41,461 nt of DNA from Oscillospiraceae bacterium. GTDB taxonomy: Bacteria > Bacillota > Clostridia > Oscillospirales > Oscillospiraceae. The stretch lies in NCBI GenBank assembly GCA_031261745.1, contig JAISJC010000048.1, forward strand, positions 1 through 41,461, given 5' to 3'. Shown here piece by piece: positions 30,260 through 38,142 of the stretch. Each line of letters starts with the position of its first letter. The stretch's first letter is position 1. A program made the position numbers and the translations under genes. The notes beneath the pieces were generated by a model that did no database searches, was not told where the DNA came from, and was given only the letters and a program-made list of their open reading frames with translations.

Positions 30260-33067
30260 ATGAAAAAATCACTCGCAAGGGTAATGGGATTCCTGTTGGC
30301 GTTCGTCGCGCTTTTAAGCATCGGCTCAGGCTGCGCAAAAAAAGTGGCACCGCTGACGACGTATGAATTCCTCAATCCGATCGGGACCGTCGAACCGCGC
30401 CGCGACGTGCCGCTTGCGGAGCGCAGCAAAGTCACCGACATCCTGTACGGGACGGGCGCGCGAACGCTCCGCCTCGGAGTGTCGTGGTACTATAAACCGC
30501 TCGACGGCGAACCGGCGGTCGCGCTGGGTCAAATGCTTAAAGAGAAATGGGAAAAGGAGAGCAAGGACCCGAACAACACCCAAATTCCGGAGGGACTGAC
30601 CGTGCGGCTGACCGTGGGGGGCGTTATCTCAAACGGGCTGCACCCGTGGAACAATAAGACCGACGGCACATACGACAACTGGGCATTGAACGCGGACGCA
30701 ATGATAGTCGGGGTAGGAGATTGAAACTGCTGCTCGTGGTGGAGTTCCACCCACATAAAAGCTCTTGAAGCTCGCGGAATCCCGATTACGTATCTCACAA
30801 CCTCACTGTTCAGTTTTCATCAGAACAACGGCTTAATAGTCAACGGCTTGTCCGCCGCGAGAAAAACCGTTATGGACCATTCGTTAATGGCGACGGCGGA
30901 GCAATACACCGGAAATATGGCAACCCCGCAGAATAACGCGGTAGCAATACAATTCCTGAAAGACCACGTTTTGAATACGACGGAATATCCCGACAAGTCG
31001 CGTATGGAATTCTGGGGAGTCGCGGATATGACCGCTCTCGAAATGGCCGAGTACGCACTCACTGCGCCCTTGACCGACACGGAGCGCAACCCCGCACCGC
31101 TGACCTATTATGACACTATGATGGGCATCGGCAACGACGCAATAGAGATTCAGGCGCACAGCTACGCCGAAGCGCAGCAGATTTTTAACGAAATCGCAAT
31201 GATGAACAACCCGCCGGAGGGTTCAATCGCCGCCGAGGCTCTGGCGCGGCGCGGCACGAACAAGGACATCGGGTTCTACGGCAATTTCGGCGACGGGCTG
31301 CCCCTCGTGGGACCGACACGCGAACTTGTTGACGAGATGCTGAAAGGCTCCTCGCGCAGCGGCTACAATCCGGATACGGGCGAATTCGAGGGCAAGGACG
31401 ACGTCATCGCGTGGCTGAAATTCCAGGGCGGTGCGATAACCCCCGAAAAAGTCGCGATAAACTCGGTAATGGCCGGCGCGAAGCCGGAGCATTTCCCCGT
31501 CATACTGGCGGCGATGGAGCTTATGGCAAGCGGCTCGGACTTCGACAAGATGTGGTACCACGGTATGGTCACGGGCAGCGACAGTACGCTGCACATTATG
31601 CTCAACGGTCCGCTGGCCGAAGAACTGGGCGTTACGGGCGACATCGGCGCGTTCGGCGGCGCGGGCAATGAAATCAACAACATCATCGGCCGCGCGATAA
31701 GAATGTGCTTCCGCAACATCGGACAGATTTCGCGCGAAATGGACGACCACCAGTACAAGGGTCGCGAACAGGACTTCGCGATGATAACCTTCCGCGAGCA
31801 GGAGGAGCTTCTGCCCGGATGGGACCCGAACAACTGGGACGGACTTGCGCGCCCGACCGACAAGTGGGTTCCGTACCACGTTTATATGGGATTCCGGCCG
31901 GAGGAGAGTACAATAACAATCTGGGCGGGCAACGCGACGGGAGCCGCGACATACGGCGGTGAACCGAACTACTGGACGAACGCCGCGCTTCAAGCTCCGG
32001 GAACCGCCGCGGGTGATACGAGCTACTTCTTCCCGGTTTACGACATCGGAGGGTCTGTATACAACACACTGGGAACCGAGGCGATAAACGTCGTCGCGCT
32101 CTCTCCGGGTATGGCGCAGGAGATGTATGATACGCACGGGATTACATCCAAAACCGCTCTGATAAACACGGCGCGTCCGCGAATGGCGGGAGCTTACCTG
32201 CCGTACTACAACGGCATACGGGATAATTCAAGAGCGAACACGCTGATTCCGGTTGTCGCGGGCGGAGAATTAAACTCGGTGCGGCTGTTCGGCAATTATG
32301 ACACATACGGCCGGCAGAATCACCAGATTCAGCTCATCAGCGGAGCCACGCTGACGCAAAACGGCAGATCCGCTTCAAAAATCGACCCCGCGGATCCCAA
32401 CTACCTGAACAACGCGAGCCTGAAATACAGAGGGATGAACCCGACCACGGCGTTCCTGAATCCCGCCACGGTCAGCGCGGGCGACGCGTATATGCCGTCC
32501 TCCCCGCAGAACGTGAAAGTGACGTACGCGGCGGCCTCCGGCGGCGACCCGACCAAGACGGACGCAACGGTGACGTGGGACGCGCCGCGCGACGACGGTA
32601 ATTCGGAAATCGTCGCGTACCAGATTGCGTACCTGCACAGCGGCAATGTACAGTTCTTCATCACTACAGACGTTTCCGCGAGCGGCGAAGCGGATCTGAC
32701 CCTGTCTCCAAACAGCGTTCCGTACTGGTACAGCGGGTACTCGTATATTAACCAACCCGCTAACGGCAGCGTGAACGGCGCGACGCGCATATACACGGTC
32801 AACAAGGACAGCGCGGCATTTGCCGAAAGGTCGTTCAAGATCAGAAATATGCCCGTGGGGTTTGAAGCGTTTTTCCGTGTGCGCGCAATCAGCGATGTGC
32901 GCAACTCGATTGACCTCGACGGCACCGAGGAAGCGGGCAGCGGTTCCTTCGGCAACACCCACAGCTCGTTTAACGAAAACCTCACTATCCGCACAAGCGG
33001 ACGCGGCGCGTGGGGTCTGTACAACGGCGGTAAAAGTGAGATAGTTCCTCCGTTCGGGCAAGGCTAA
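30260..33067 (+). CDS. exported selenoprotein (Sec at codon 155), UGSC-like
   Basis: 936 codons from ATG 30260 (SD GGAGG) to TAA 33067, with an in-frame TGA at 30722-30724. Reading it as Sec gives VGVGD-U-NCCSWW, aligned to VGVAD-C-TQSAWW in the Cys paralogue, and the frame stays open and homologous on both sides. An N-terminal hydrophobic segment ends in SIGSGC25, a probable lipobox. The thioredoxin-like domain spans about 35-200, and the conserved block FGDGLPLVGPTREL plus PEKVAINSVMAGAKPEHFPVILAAM about 342-425. A fibronectin-III-like domain lies at about 746-805. U155 lies in U-N-C-C, so a U-x-C or U-x-x-C redox pair is possible. A SECIS-like hairpin follows the UGA. It should be an extracellular or membrane-tethered redox protein with an unknown substrate. 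Ordinary gene calling would split it in two. Confidence 0.88.
30722..30754 (+). promoter_or_regulatory. UGA(Sec) codon and candidate bacterial SECIS hairpin
   Basis: Downstream of TGA 30722-30724, GTGGTGG (30736-30742) pairs with CCACCCAC (30747-30754; one bulged C) around the loop AGTT. The loop starts 18 bases after the UGA and has G at its second position, as required by the bacterial SECIS consensus for SelB binding. Confidence 0.65.
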
Positions 33068-33102
33068 CAGAATAGGCAGACAGAGCAGATAGACTTTATG
33101 CA

Positions 33103-33138
33103 GCCCCCTGTTGCAGAACTTTTACTGCGACAGGGGGC
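33103..33138 (+). terminator. hairpin between the selenoprotein gene and selA
   Basis: GCCCCCTGT (33103-33111) and ACAGGGGGC (33130-33138) form a perfect 9-bp stem, followed by ATTTCTTCT. It can end or attenuate transcription before selA (ATG 33175), reducing selA relative to the selenoprotein message. Confidence 0.65.
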
Positions 33139-33174
33139 ATTTCTTCTCGCGTCGGAAAACATAAGGAGGCATAT

Positions 33175-34563
33175 ATGGACAACGGGATTTTACGGGAATT
33201 ACCCAATATGAACGCGCTGTTAGCCCACAGCTCTTTTGCGGGGCTGGCGCGCCCGCACGTCAAACGCGCGGCGCAACGCGTTCTTGCCGAGCTGCGCTCC
33301 GGAATTCTGTCCGGCTCCGTGCCCGAAATCCCGTCTCTCGACGAGTGCGCGGCTCGGATTCTCGCGGAGATTGAAAAAACGGAGACCGCAAACCTGCGCG
33401 GAGTTATAAACGCCACGGGGATTGTCCTGCACACGAATTTGGGGCGCGCGCCGCTCGGAGACGCGCTGTATTCCGCCGCCGCGCAGGTGTATCGCGGGTA
33501 CAGCAATCTCGAATATGACCTGGAAACGGGACAGCGCGGCAGCCGGTACAGCCATATTGAGAACCTTGTCTGCGAGCTGACGGGCGCGGAAGCCGCAATG
33601 GTCGTCAACAACAACGCCGCCGCGGTGTTCATAATGCTTACAACGCTCGCAAAGGGTAAGCGCGTGGCAATCTCGCGGGGCGAATTGGTGGAAATCGGCG
33701 GCTCGTTCCGCATACCCGAAATTATGGAGCAGAGCGGCGCGGAGCTTATGGAGGTGGGCGCGACCAATAAAACAAGGCTCAGCGATTACAGCCGCGCGGT
33801 CGCGAACGGTGCGGAAATACTGCTCAAAGTTCACGCGAGCAACTATGAGATTGTCGGGTTTACCGAATCGGTATCGGTGGCGGAGCTTTCGGCGTTCGGC
33901 CGTGAGAACGGGCTTCCCGTGCTGTACGATATGGGTTCCTGCTTTATGACAGACCCGGAACCGTTCGGTTTTCACTTCGGCGAAACGGCGCGCGGCGGAA
34001 TCGAAGCCGGTGCGGACATAATCTGTTTTTCCGGCGATAAGCTGTTGGGTTCAATGCAGGCGGGAATTATGGCGGGGCGGCGCGAGTATATTGTCGCGAT
34101 AAAAAAGCACCCGCTTGCCCGCGCTCTGCGAGCGGACAAGCTGACGCTGGCCGCGCTTGAAGCGACGCTTCGGATATGCCTCTATCCGGAGGAGGCGAAA
34201 TCCCGTATTCCCGTTCTCGCGATGCTGTTCGCGGAGCCGGAGGAGCTTGAACGGCGCGCATTATCGCTCGCCGGGCGGCTTCGCGCCGTATGTCCGGTGT
34301 GGACCGTCGGCGTATGCTCGACTGCGGACGAAACGGGCGGCGGTTCCTTGCCGAACGTGCAGTTGTCGGGGTGGGCCGTCACGATTGAACCGGCGGGATT
34401 GTCGGTTCAGGAATTGGAGCGGAGGCTGCGTCGTGGCCGCATTCCCGTTATAATCCGCATAAACGGCGGCGTCGCGCTCATCTCCCTGCGAACATTGCTG
34501 CCCGGCGAGGAGGAGGCGGTCACGGAAGCCGTACGCTCCGTTTACGAGGGGGACGGCGCGTGA
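33175..34563 (+). CDS. selA: L-seryl-tRNA(Sec) selenium transferase SelA
   Basis: 462 residues from ATG 33175 with SD GGAGG. This pyridoxal-phosphate enzyme converts Ser-tRNA(Sec) to Sec-tRNA(Sec) using selenophosphate. Family blocks are clear: RGVINATGIVLHTNLGRAPL, NLEYDLETGQRGSR, EAAMVVNNNAAAVF, SRGELVEIGGSFRIP and FSGDKLLGSMQAGI with the PLP lysine K289. The length is the normal bacterial SelA size, including the N-terminal tRNA-binding part. It overlaps the next gene by 4 bases (GTGA), so the two are translationally coupled. Confidence 0.97.
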   Translation: MDNGILRELPNMNALLAHSSFAGLARPHVKRAAQRVLAELRSGILSGSVPEIPSLDECAARILAEIEKTETANLRGVINATGIVLHTNLGRAPLGDALYSAAAQVYRGYSNLEYDLETGQRGSRYSHIENLVCELTGAEAAMVVNNNAAAVFIMLTTLAKGKRVAISRGELVEIGGSFRIPEIMEQSGAELMEVGATNKTRLSDYSRAVANGAEILLKVHASNYEIVGFTESVSVAELSAFGRENGLPVLYDMGSCFMTDPEPFGFHFGETARGGIEAGADIICFSGDKLLGSMQAGIMAGRREYIVAIKKHPLARALRADKLTLAALEATLRICLYPEEAKSRIPVLAMLFAEPEELERRALSLAGRLRAVCPVWTVGVCSTADETGGGSLPNVQLSGWAVTIEPAGLSVQELERRLRRGRIPVIIRINGGVALISLRTLLPGEEEAVTEAVRSVYEGDGA

Positions 34564-35708
34564 TTTATTTTGACAACGGCAGCACCTCGCACCCGAAGGC
34601 CCCAGGGGTGGCGGATGCGGTAAGGGATATTATTGAGCGCGGCTGTTTCAACATCAATCGCGGCGGATACGCCGGCGCGTATGAGGTGGCTGACCTCGTG
34701 TTCAGCACGCGGGAAAAAATTGCAAAACTGTTTGATTGTCCCACGGGCAGGCAGGTGGTTTTTACGGGCGGCGTCACTTTGGCGTTGAACATCGCGCTCA
34801 AAGGCTTGCTGCGCCCCGGCGACCGCGTTGTCATCACGCAGATGGAACACAACGCGGTTCTCCGCCCGCTTGCGCAGCTCCGCGCGCAGGGTGTGGTCGT
34901 CGATACGGCGCGCTGCTTTACGGACGGCAGGCTTGACCTCTCCGATATGGAGGCGAAAATTACGGAACGGACGCGGCTCGTGGTTATGACTCACGCCTCC
35001 AACGTCTGCGGCGCGATATTGCCTGTGCGCGAAGTGGGCGCAATCTGTCGGGCGCGCGGCGCGCGGTTATTGGTTGACTGCGCCCAAACCGCCGGAGTGC
35101 TGCCGATATCAATGCGGCGCGACAACATTGATATTTTGGCGTTTTCCGGACATAAGAGTCTGCTCGCGACGCAGGGTATAGGCGGTCTTGTGCTGTCGCA
35201 GGAGCTTGCGGGGGAAATGGTTCCGCTCGTCGCGGGCGGCACGGGAAGCTATTCCGAAACGGCCGATATGCCGGCGGAGCTTCCCGACCGGCTGGAAGCC
35301 GGTACCTTAAACATTCCGGGTATTGCCGCGCTCTCCGCCGCGCTCGACTACATCGAGGAAACAGGCGTCGAAAATGTCTACGCGAGGGAAACGGCGTTGC
35401 TGAAACATCTGACCGACAGTGTAAACGCCGTTTCGGGCGTGCGTATCGCGGGACCGTCAAATCTTGCCGACAAAATCGCCGTTGCCGCGCTGGATTTTCC
35501 GGATATGGACAACGCCGTCGTCGCGGCAAGGCTCGATGAGGAATACGGCATTATGACGCGGTGCGGACTGCACTGCGCGCCGGACGCGCATAAGGCGTTG
35601 GGAACCTTTCCGCGCGGGGCGGTGCGCTGCTCGTTGGGGTATTTTAATACGGAAACGGAAATTGACCTGTTCGCAGATGCGCTGAAACAAATAGTCAAAG
35701 GACGGTAA
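34560..35708 (+). CDS. NifS/SufS-like cysteine desulfurase family enzyme
   Basis: 382 residues from GTG 34560, inside the stop region of selA. It has the class V aminotransferase fold: IYFDNGSTSHPKAPGV at the start, VVMTHASNVCGAILPV, DCAQTAGVLP and the PLP lysine K199 in FSGHKSLLATQ. The C-terminal loop TRCGLHCAPDAHKALG holds the catalytic-cysteine region (C335, C339). Similar enzymes accompany selenium genes and may release selenium from selenocysteine or supply persulfide/selenide for SelD. This link is inferred from the coupled position after selA. A general cysteine desulfurase role is the alternative. Confidence 0.88.
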   Translation: MIYFDNGSTSHPKAPGVADAVRDIIERGCFNINRGGYAGAYEVADLVFSTREKIAKLFDCPTGRQVVFTGGVTLALNIALKGLLRPGDRVVITQMEHNAVLRPLAQLRAQGVVVDTARCFTDGRLDLSDMEAKITERTRLVVMTHASNVCGAILPVREVGAICRARGARLLVDCAQTAGVLPISMRRDNIDILAFSGHKSLLATQGIGGLVLSQELAGEMVPLVAGGTGSYSETADMPAELPDRLEAGTLNIPGIAALSAALDYIEETGVENVYARETALLKHLTDSVNAVSGVRIAGPSNLADKIAVAALDFPDMDNAVVAARLDEEYGIMTRCGLHCAPDAHKALGTFPRGAVRCSLGYFNTETEIDLFADALKQIVKGR

Positions 35709-35712
35709 GCGT

Positions 35713-36612
35713 ATGGAAATAAAGCAACTCGAAGCGTTTGTAAGCGTAGCCAAAAGCCTCAGCTTTTCCAAGGCTGCGGAGGAGATGTACGCTTCTCAGC
35801 CGTCGGTCAGCGCGTATATAAGCTCGCTGGAAAAATCCTTGGGCGTTCAGCTGCTTATCCGAAATACAAGGGAGGTTTCCCTCACAAAAGCCGGTCTTGA
35901 TTTATTGGTCTATGCGAAAAATATCCTGTCATTGCGAGAGCAGGCTATTCAGAGCGTAACAGGAATAGACAGGAATTCGGGCGGCGCGATTGATATCATC
36001 TCGTCCACCATACCCGCGCAGCACCTGTTGCCGGAGATTATTGCGTCTTTCCAAAGGTCATTTCCCAACATCAGATTTTCCGTGGACCAGGCGGACAGCC
36101 GACAGGTCGAGCGGGAAATGGGCGGCTTTCGCTACGATTTCGGAATGGTAGGCACCGCTCCCGACGGCGACCGTTTCAACTCTTACCCCGTATATGACGA
36201 CGAGCTGGTTTTAGTCACCTCCCGTGACGAGCAGCAGAGCGCGGCCTTTATACGGGAGAATTTTAAGGAATACATCACAAGCGTACCGTTTATAATGCGC
36301 AAGTCCGGTTCCGGCACCCGCGTGGAGGTTGAGGCTCTGCTGTCAAAGTCTGACGTTGACGCGCGAGAGCTGCGCGTCGCCGCGCACTTTTCCGACGCTC
36401 ACAGCATACTTTTGGCGGTTTCGCACGGGATGGGCGTTTCGCTCATTTCAAAGGTCGCCGCCGCAATGTACGTTGAGGCGGGTTTGGTAAACGCGGTAGA
36501 GATGAATCATCCGCTGTTCCGCAGACAAATATATCTGATGCACAACAAGGAGTTGCGGCTTTCTCCCGTTCAGGAGAAGTTCACGAATCACGTTTTGAGG
36601 TTTTACCGGTAA
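35713..36612 (+). CDS. selenium-linked LysR-type transcriptional regulator
   Basis: 299 residues, 4 bases after the desulfurase-like gene. The N-terminal winged HTH (IKQLEAFVSVAKSLSFSKAAEEMYASQPSVSAYISSLEKSLGVQLL, split here by family positions 4-49) is classical, and a periplasmic-binding-protein-like effector domain (about 90-295) follows. A LysR family linked with selenium metabolism is known in Clostridia with selA/selB/selD/yedE clusters, and the last place in this operon fits it. It may sense a selenium compound and control both strands of this island. Its effector cannot be read from the sequence. Confidence 0.88.
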   Translation: MEIKQLEAFVSVAKSLSFSKAAEEMYASQPSVSAYISSLEKSLGVQLLIRNTREVSLTKAGLDLLVYAKNILSLREQAIQSVTGIDRNSGGAIDIISSTIPAQHLLPEIIASFQRSFPNIRFSVDQADSRQVEREMGGFRYDFGMVGTAPDGDRFNSYPVYDDELVLVTSRDEQQSAAFIRENFKEYITSVPFIMRKSGSGTRVEVEALLSKSDVDARELRVAAHFSDAHSILLAVSHGMGVSLISKVAAAMYVEAGLVNAVEMNHPLFRRQIYLMHNKELRLSPVQEKFTNHVLRFYR

Positions 36613-36616
36613 ATAT

Positions 36617-36651
36617 AATCGGCGGAGAGAAATATTTTCTCTCCGCCGATT
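36617..36651. terminator. bidirectional terminator between the lysR gene and selD
   Basis: A perfect 15-bp stem (36617-36631 with 36637-36651; arms AATCGGCGGAGAGAA and its complement) around a 5-base loop. A/T residues flank both sides, so it can act for both convergent operons. Confidence 0.9.
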
Positions 36652-36657
36652 GAATTA

Positions 36658-37689
36658 TTATTGCGTTACGATTATATTGACGTCCTCACGCGGGATTACT
36701 TCGCCCACTATACAGCACGGAGGGTCCTGACCGCTCAGCGCGGCGAGCAGATCAGCGGCGTCGTCCGGATGAACGCTTATCAGTAAACCGCCGGAGGTTT
36801 GCGGGTCAAATAAAATTTCCTCCATCGGCGTCGAAAGTCCGCGCAAGCTCACCTTGTCTTGCAGATATTTGCGGTTTTTAATGCCGCCGCCGGTTATCAG
36901 GTCTTCGGCGGCAAGCCTTTCCGCCTCCTTGATGTACAGCACGTCCGCGGCTCCGACGCTTATGGAATATTCGGGCGTCACCATTTCGTTGAGATGCCCC
37001 AGAAAACCGAAGCCCGTAACGTCGGTAACGCTGTGGATGCGGTAATTCTTGGCGATTTCAACAGCGTATTTGTTCAGCCGCTGCATACCGCGAATCGCTT
37101 GCGCGTAGCTCTCTTCAGACGCTTCGCCCGCTTTATAGGAGGTCGTGATAATCCCCACTCCGAGCGGCTTTGTCAGAATGATTTTGTCGCCGACTTCGCA
37201 GTTATTGTTACGCATAATCTTATCGGGGTGTACGACGCCGGTCACGGACAGTCCGTATTTGGGTTCCTCGTCGTTAATGGAATGACCGCCGCACAGCACG
37301 CCGCCGGCTTCAAGCACCTTTTCCGCGCCGCCGCGCAGGATTTAACCCAAAATCGCGGGGTCCTCCTCCTCCGGGAAACAGACGATGTTCAGCGCGGAAA
37401 CCACCGAGCCGCCCATAGCGTAAACGTCGCTTAGGGCATTGGTCGCCGCAATCAGACCGAAAAGGTACGGGTCGTTCACCATAGACGGGAAAAAGTCCAG
37501 CGTGTTGATAATCGCAATGTCGTCGGTGAGTTTATACACCGCGCCGTCGTCCGACGTGTCGAACCCGACAAGCAGGTTCGGGTCGTCAAACTTGGGAATG
37601 TTAGAAAGCACGTCCTTTAACATCCCCTGCGGTAATTTGGCGACGCAACCGCCGCAGGCCGTGAACTTTTTGAGATTTCGCATATCCAT
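36658..37689 (-). pseudogene. selD: selenide, water dikinase SelD with in-frame TAA
   Basis: A full-length selD frame of 344 codons from ATG 37689 (SD AAGGAGG) to TAA 36658, broken by one TAA at 37344-37342 (codon 116). The first part holds the catalytic region [12 protein letters not shown] (Cys, not Sec, and no Lys directly after), then [25 protein letters not shown] and [13 protein letters not shown]. After the stop the frame continues as ILRGGAEKVLEAGGVLCGGHS, VTGVVHPDK, VTDVTGFGFLGHL and DPQTSGGLLISV. Homologues have a residue such as Glu at this site, so GAA to TAA is the simplest change. SelD makes selenophosphate for SelA. If the stop is real, Sec synthesis here depends on a second copy, on readthrough, or on complementation by the two fragments. 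A sequencing error is possible. Confidence 0.85.
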
Positions 37690-37694
37690 ACTCG

Positions 37695-37928
37695 TTAATC
37701 CTCCTTTTTTGTGTACCCGCCGCGTTCATCGACGGCGTAGCAATGTTCCATATCCTCGTGTTCCGACGGTTTCAGCGCGGCGGGAGCTTCAAATCGCACG
37801 CAAAGCCCGCAATTCGCGCTCAGCTCACGCGGAACAGGCATCAGTTTTGCCGGCACCCGCTCCGCGTCGCAATGCTTATTAAACTTCACCGCGCCGTAAT
37901 GCGTATAAAAAGTCGCAAGGTATTCCAT
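37695..37928 (-). CDS. DUF3343 putative Se/S carrier protein
   Basis: 77 residues. The N-terminal [16 protein letters not shown] and [18 protein letters not shown] are the two cysteine-bearing blocks of DUF3343, small proteins found next to yedF/selD in anaerobes and proposed to carry selenium or sulfur. The gene ends 5 bases before selD and follows the yedF-like gene by 4 bases, so it belongs to the same operon. Direct biochemical evidence for this role is limited. Confidence 0.85.
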   Translation of the reverse strand: MEYLATFYTHYGAVKFNKHCDAERVPAKLMPVPRELSANCGLCVRFEAPAALKPSEHEDMEHCYAVDERGGYTKKED

Positions 37929-37932
37929 ATGC

Positions 37933-38142
37933 TTATGCTTTCTTCAACGTCATAACGTACTGTCCGCGCCCGCCCTCTACCGAAACGGCAAAGCCTTTCG
38001 ATTCCGCGAAACGGGTGCAGTTTTCAACGCACACCTGACTGTCAACGAGCAGCTCGATTTCCTCCGCGCCGTTTATCACTTTTTTCAGTTTCAATACCGG
38101 TTCCGGGCAGGACAGCCCGTTAGCGTCAACTGTTATTTTCAT
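37933..38142 (-). CDS. TusA-like sulfurtransferase domain protein (YedF type)
   Basis: 69 residues from ATG 38142 (SD AGGGGGTAGCGG). The TusA/SirA family motif is plain: ITVDANGLSCPEPVLKLKK with the catalytic Cys in the CPxP box. The C-terminal DUF3343-like half of long YedF proteins is absent here and is encoded as the separate next gene, so the pair may be a split YedF. The ATG overlaps the yedE stop by 4 bases (ATGA). It probably relays selenium or sulfur from the transporter to SelD. Other upstream starts in the frame lie inside yedE and lack an SD. Confidence 0.88.
   Translation of the reverse strand: MKITVDANGLSCPEPVLKLKKVINGAEEIELLVDSQVCVENCTRFAESKGFAVSVEGGRGQYVMTLKKA

Noticed and set aside
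30107-30724. A separate short gene ending at TGA 30722, with a second gene starting at 30848
   Set aside because: Both parts lie in one frame, align continuously to the Cys paralogue and meet at a UGA aligned with Cys. They are one selenoprotein gene.
34561-34563. TGA at the end of selA as another Sec codon
   Set aside because: SelA is full length at this point and the next gene starts in another frame over the same bases (GTGA overlap).
121-37344. TAA reassigned to an amino acid in this organism
   Set aside because: The two in-frame TAA codons sit at positions where different residues (Tyr and probably Glu) are expected, and TAA is used as a normal stop in many genes here.
36658-37689. SelD itself being a selenoprotein
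   Set aside because: The catalytic site reads ACGGC with Cys codons. The in-frame stop is TAA, not TGA, and lies far from the active-site position.
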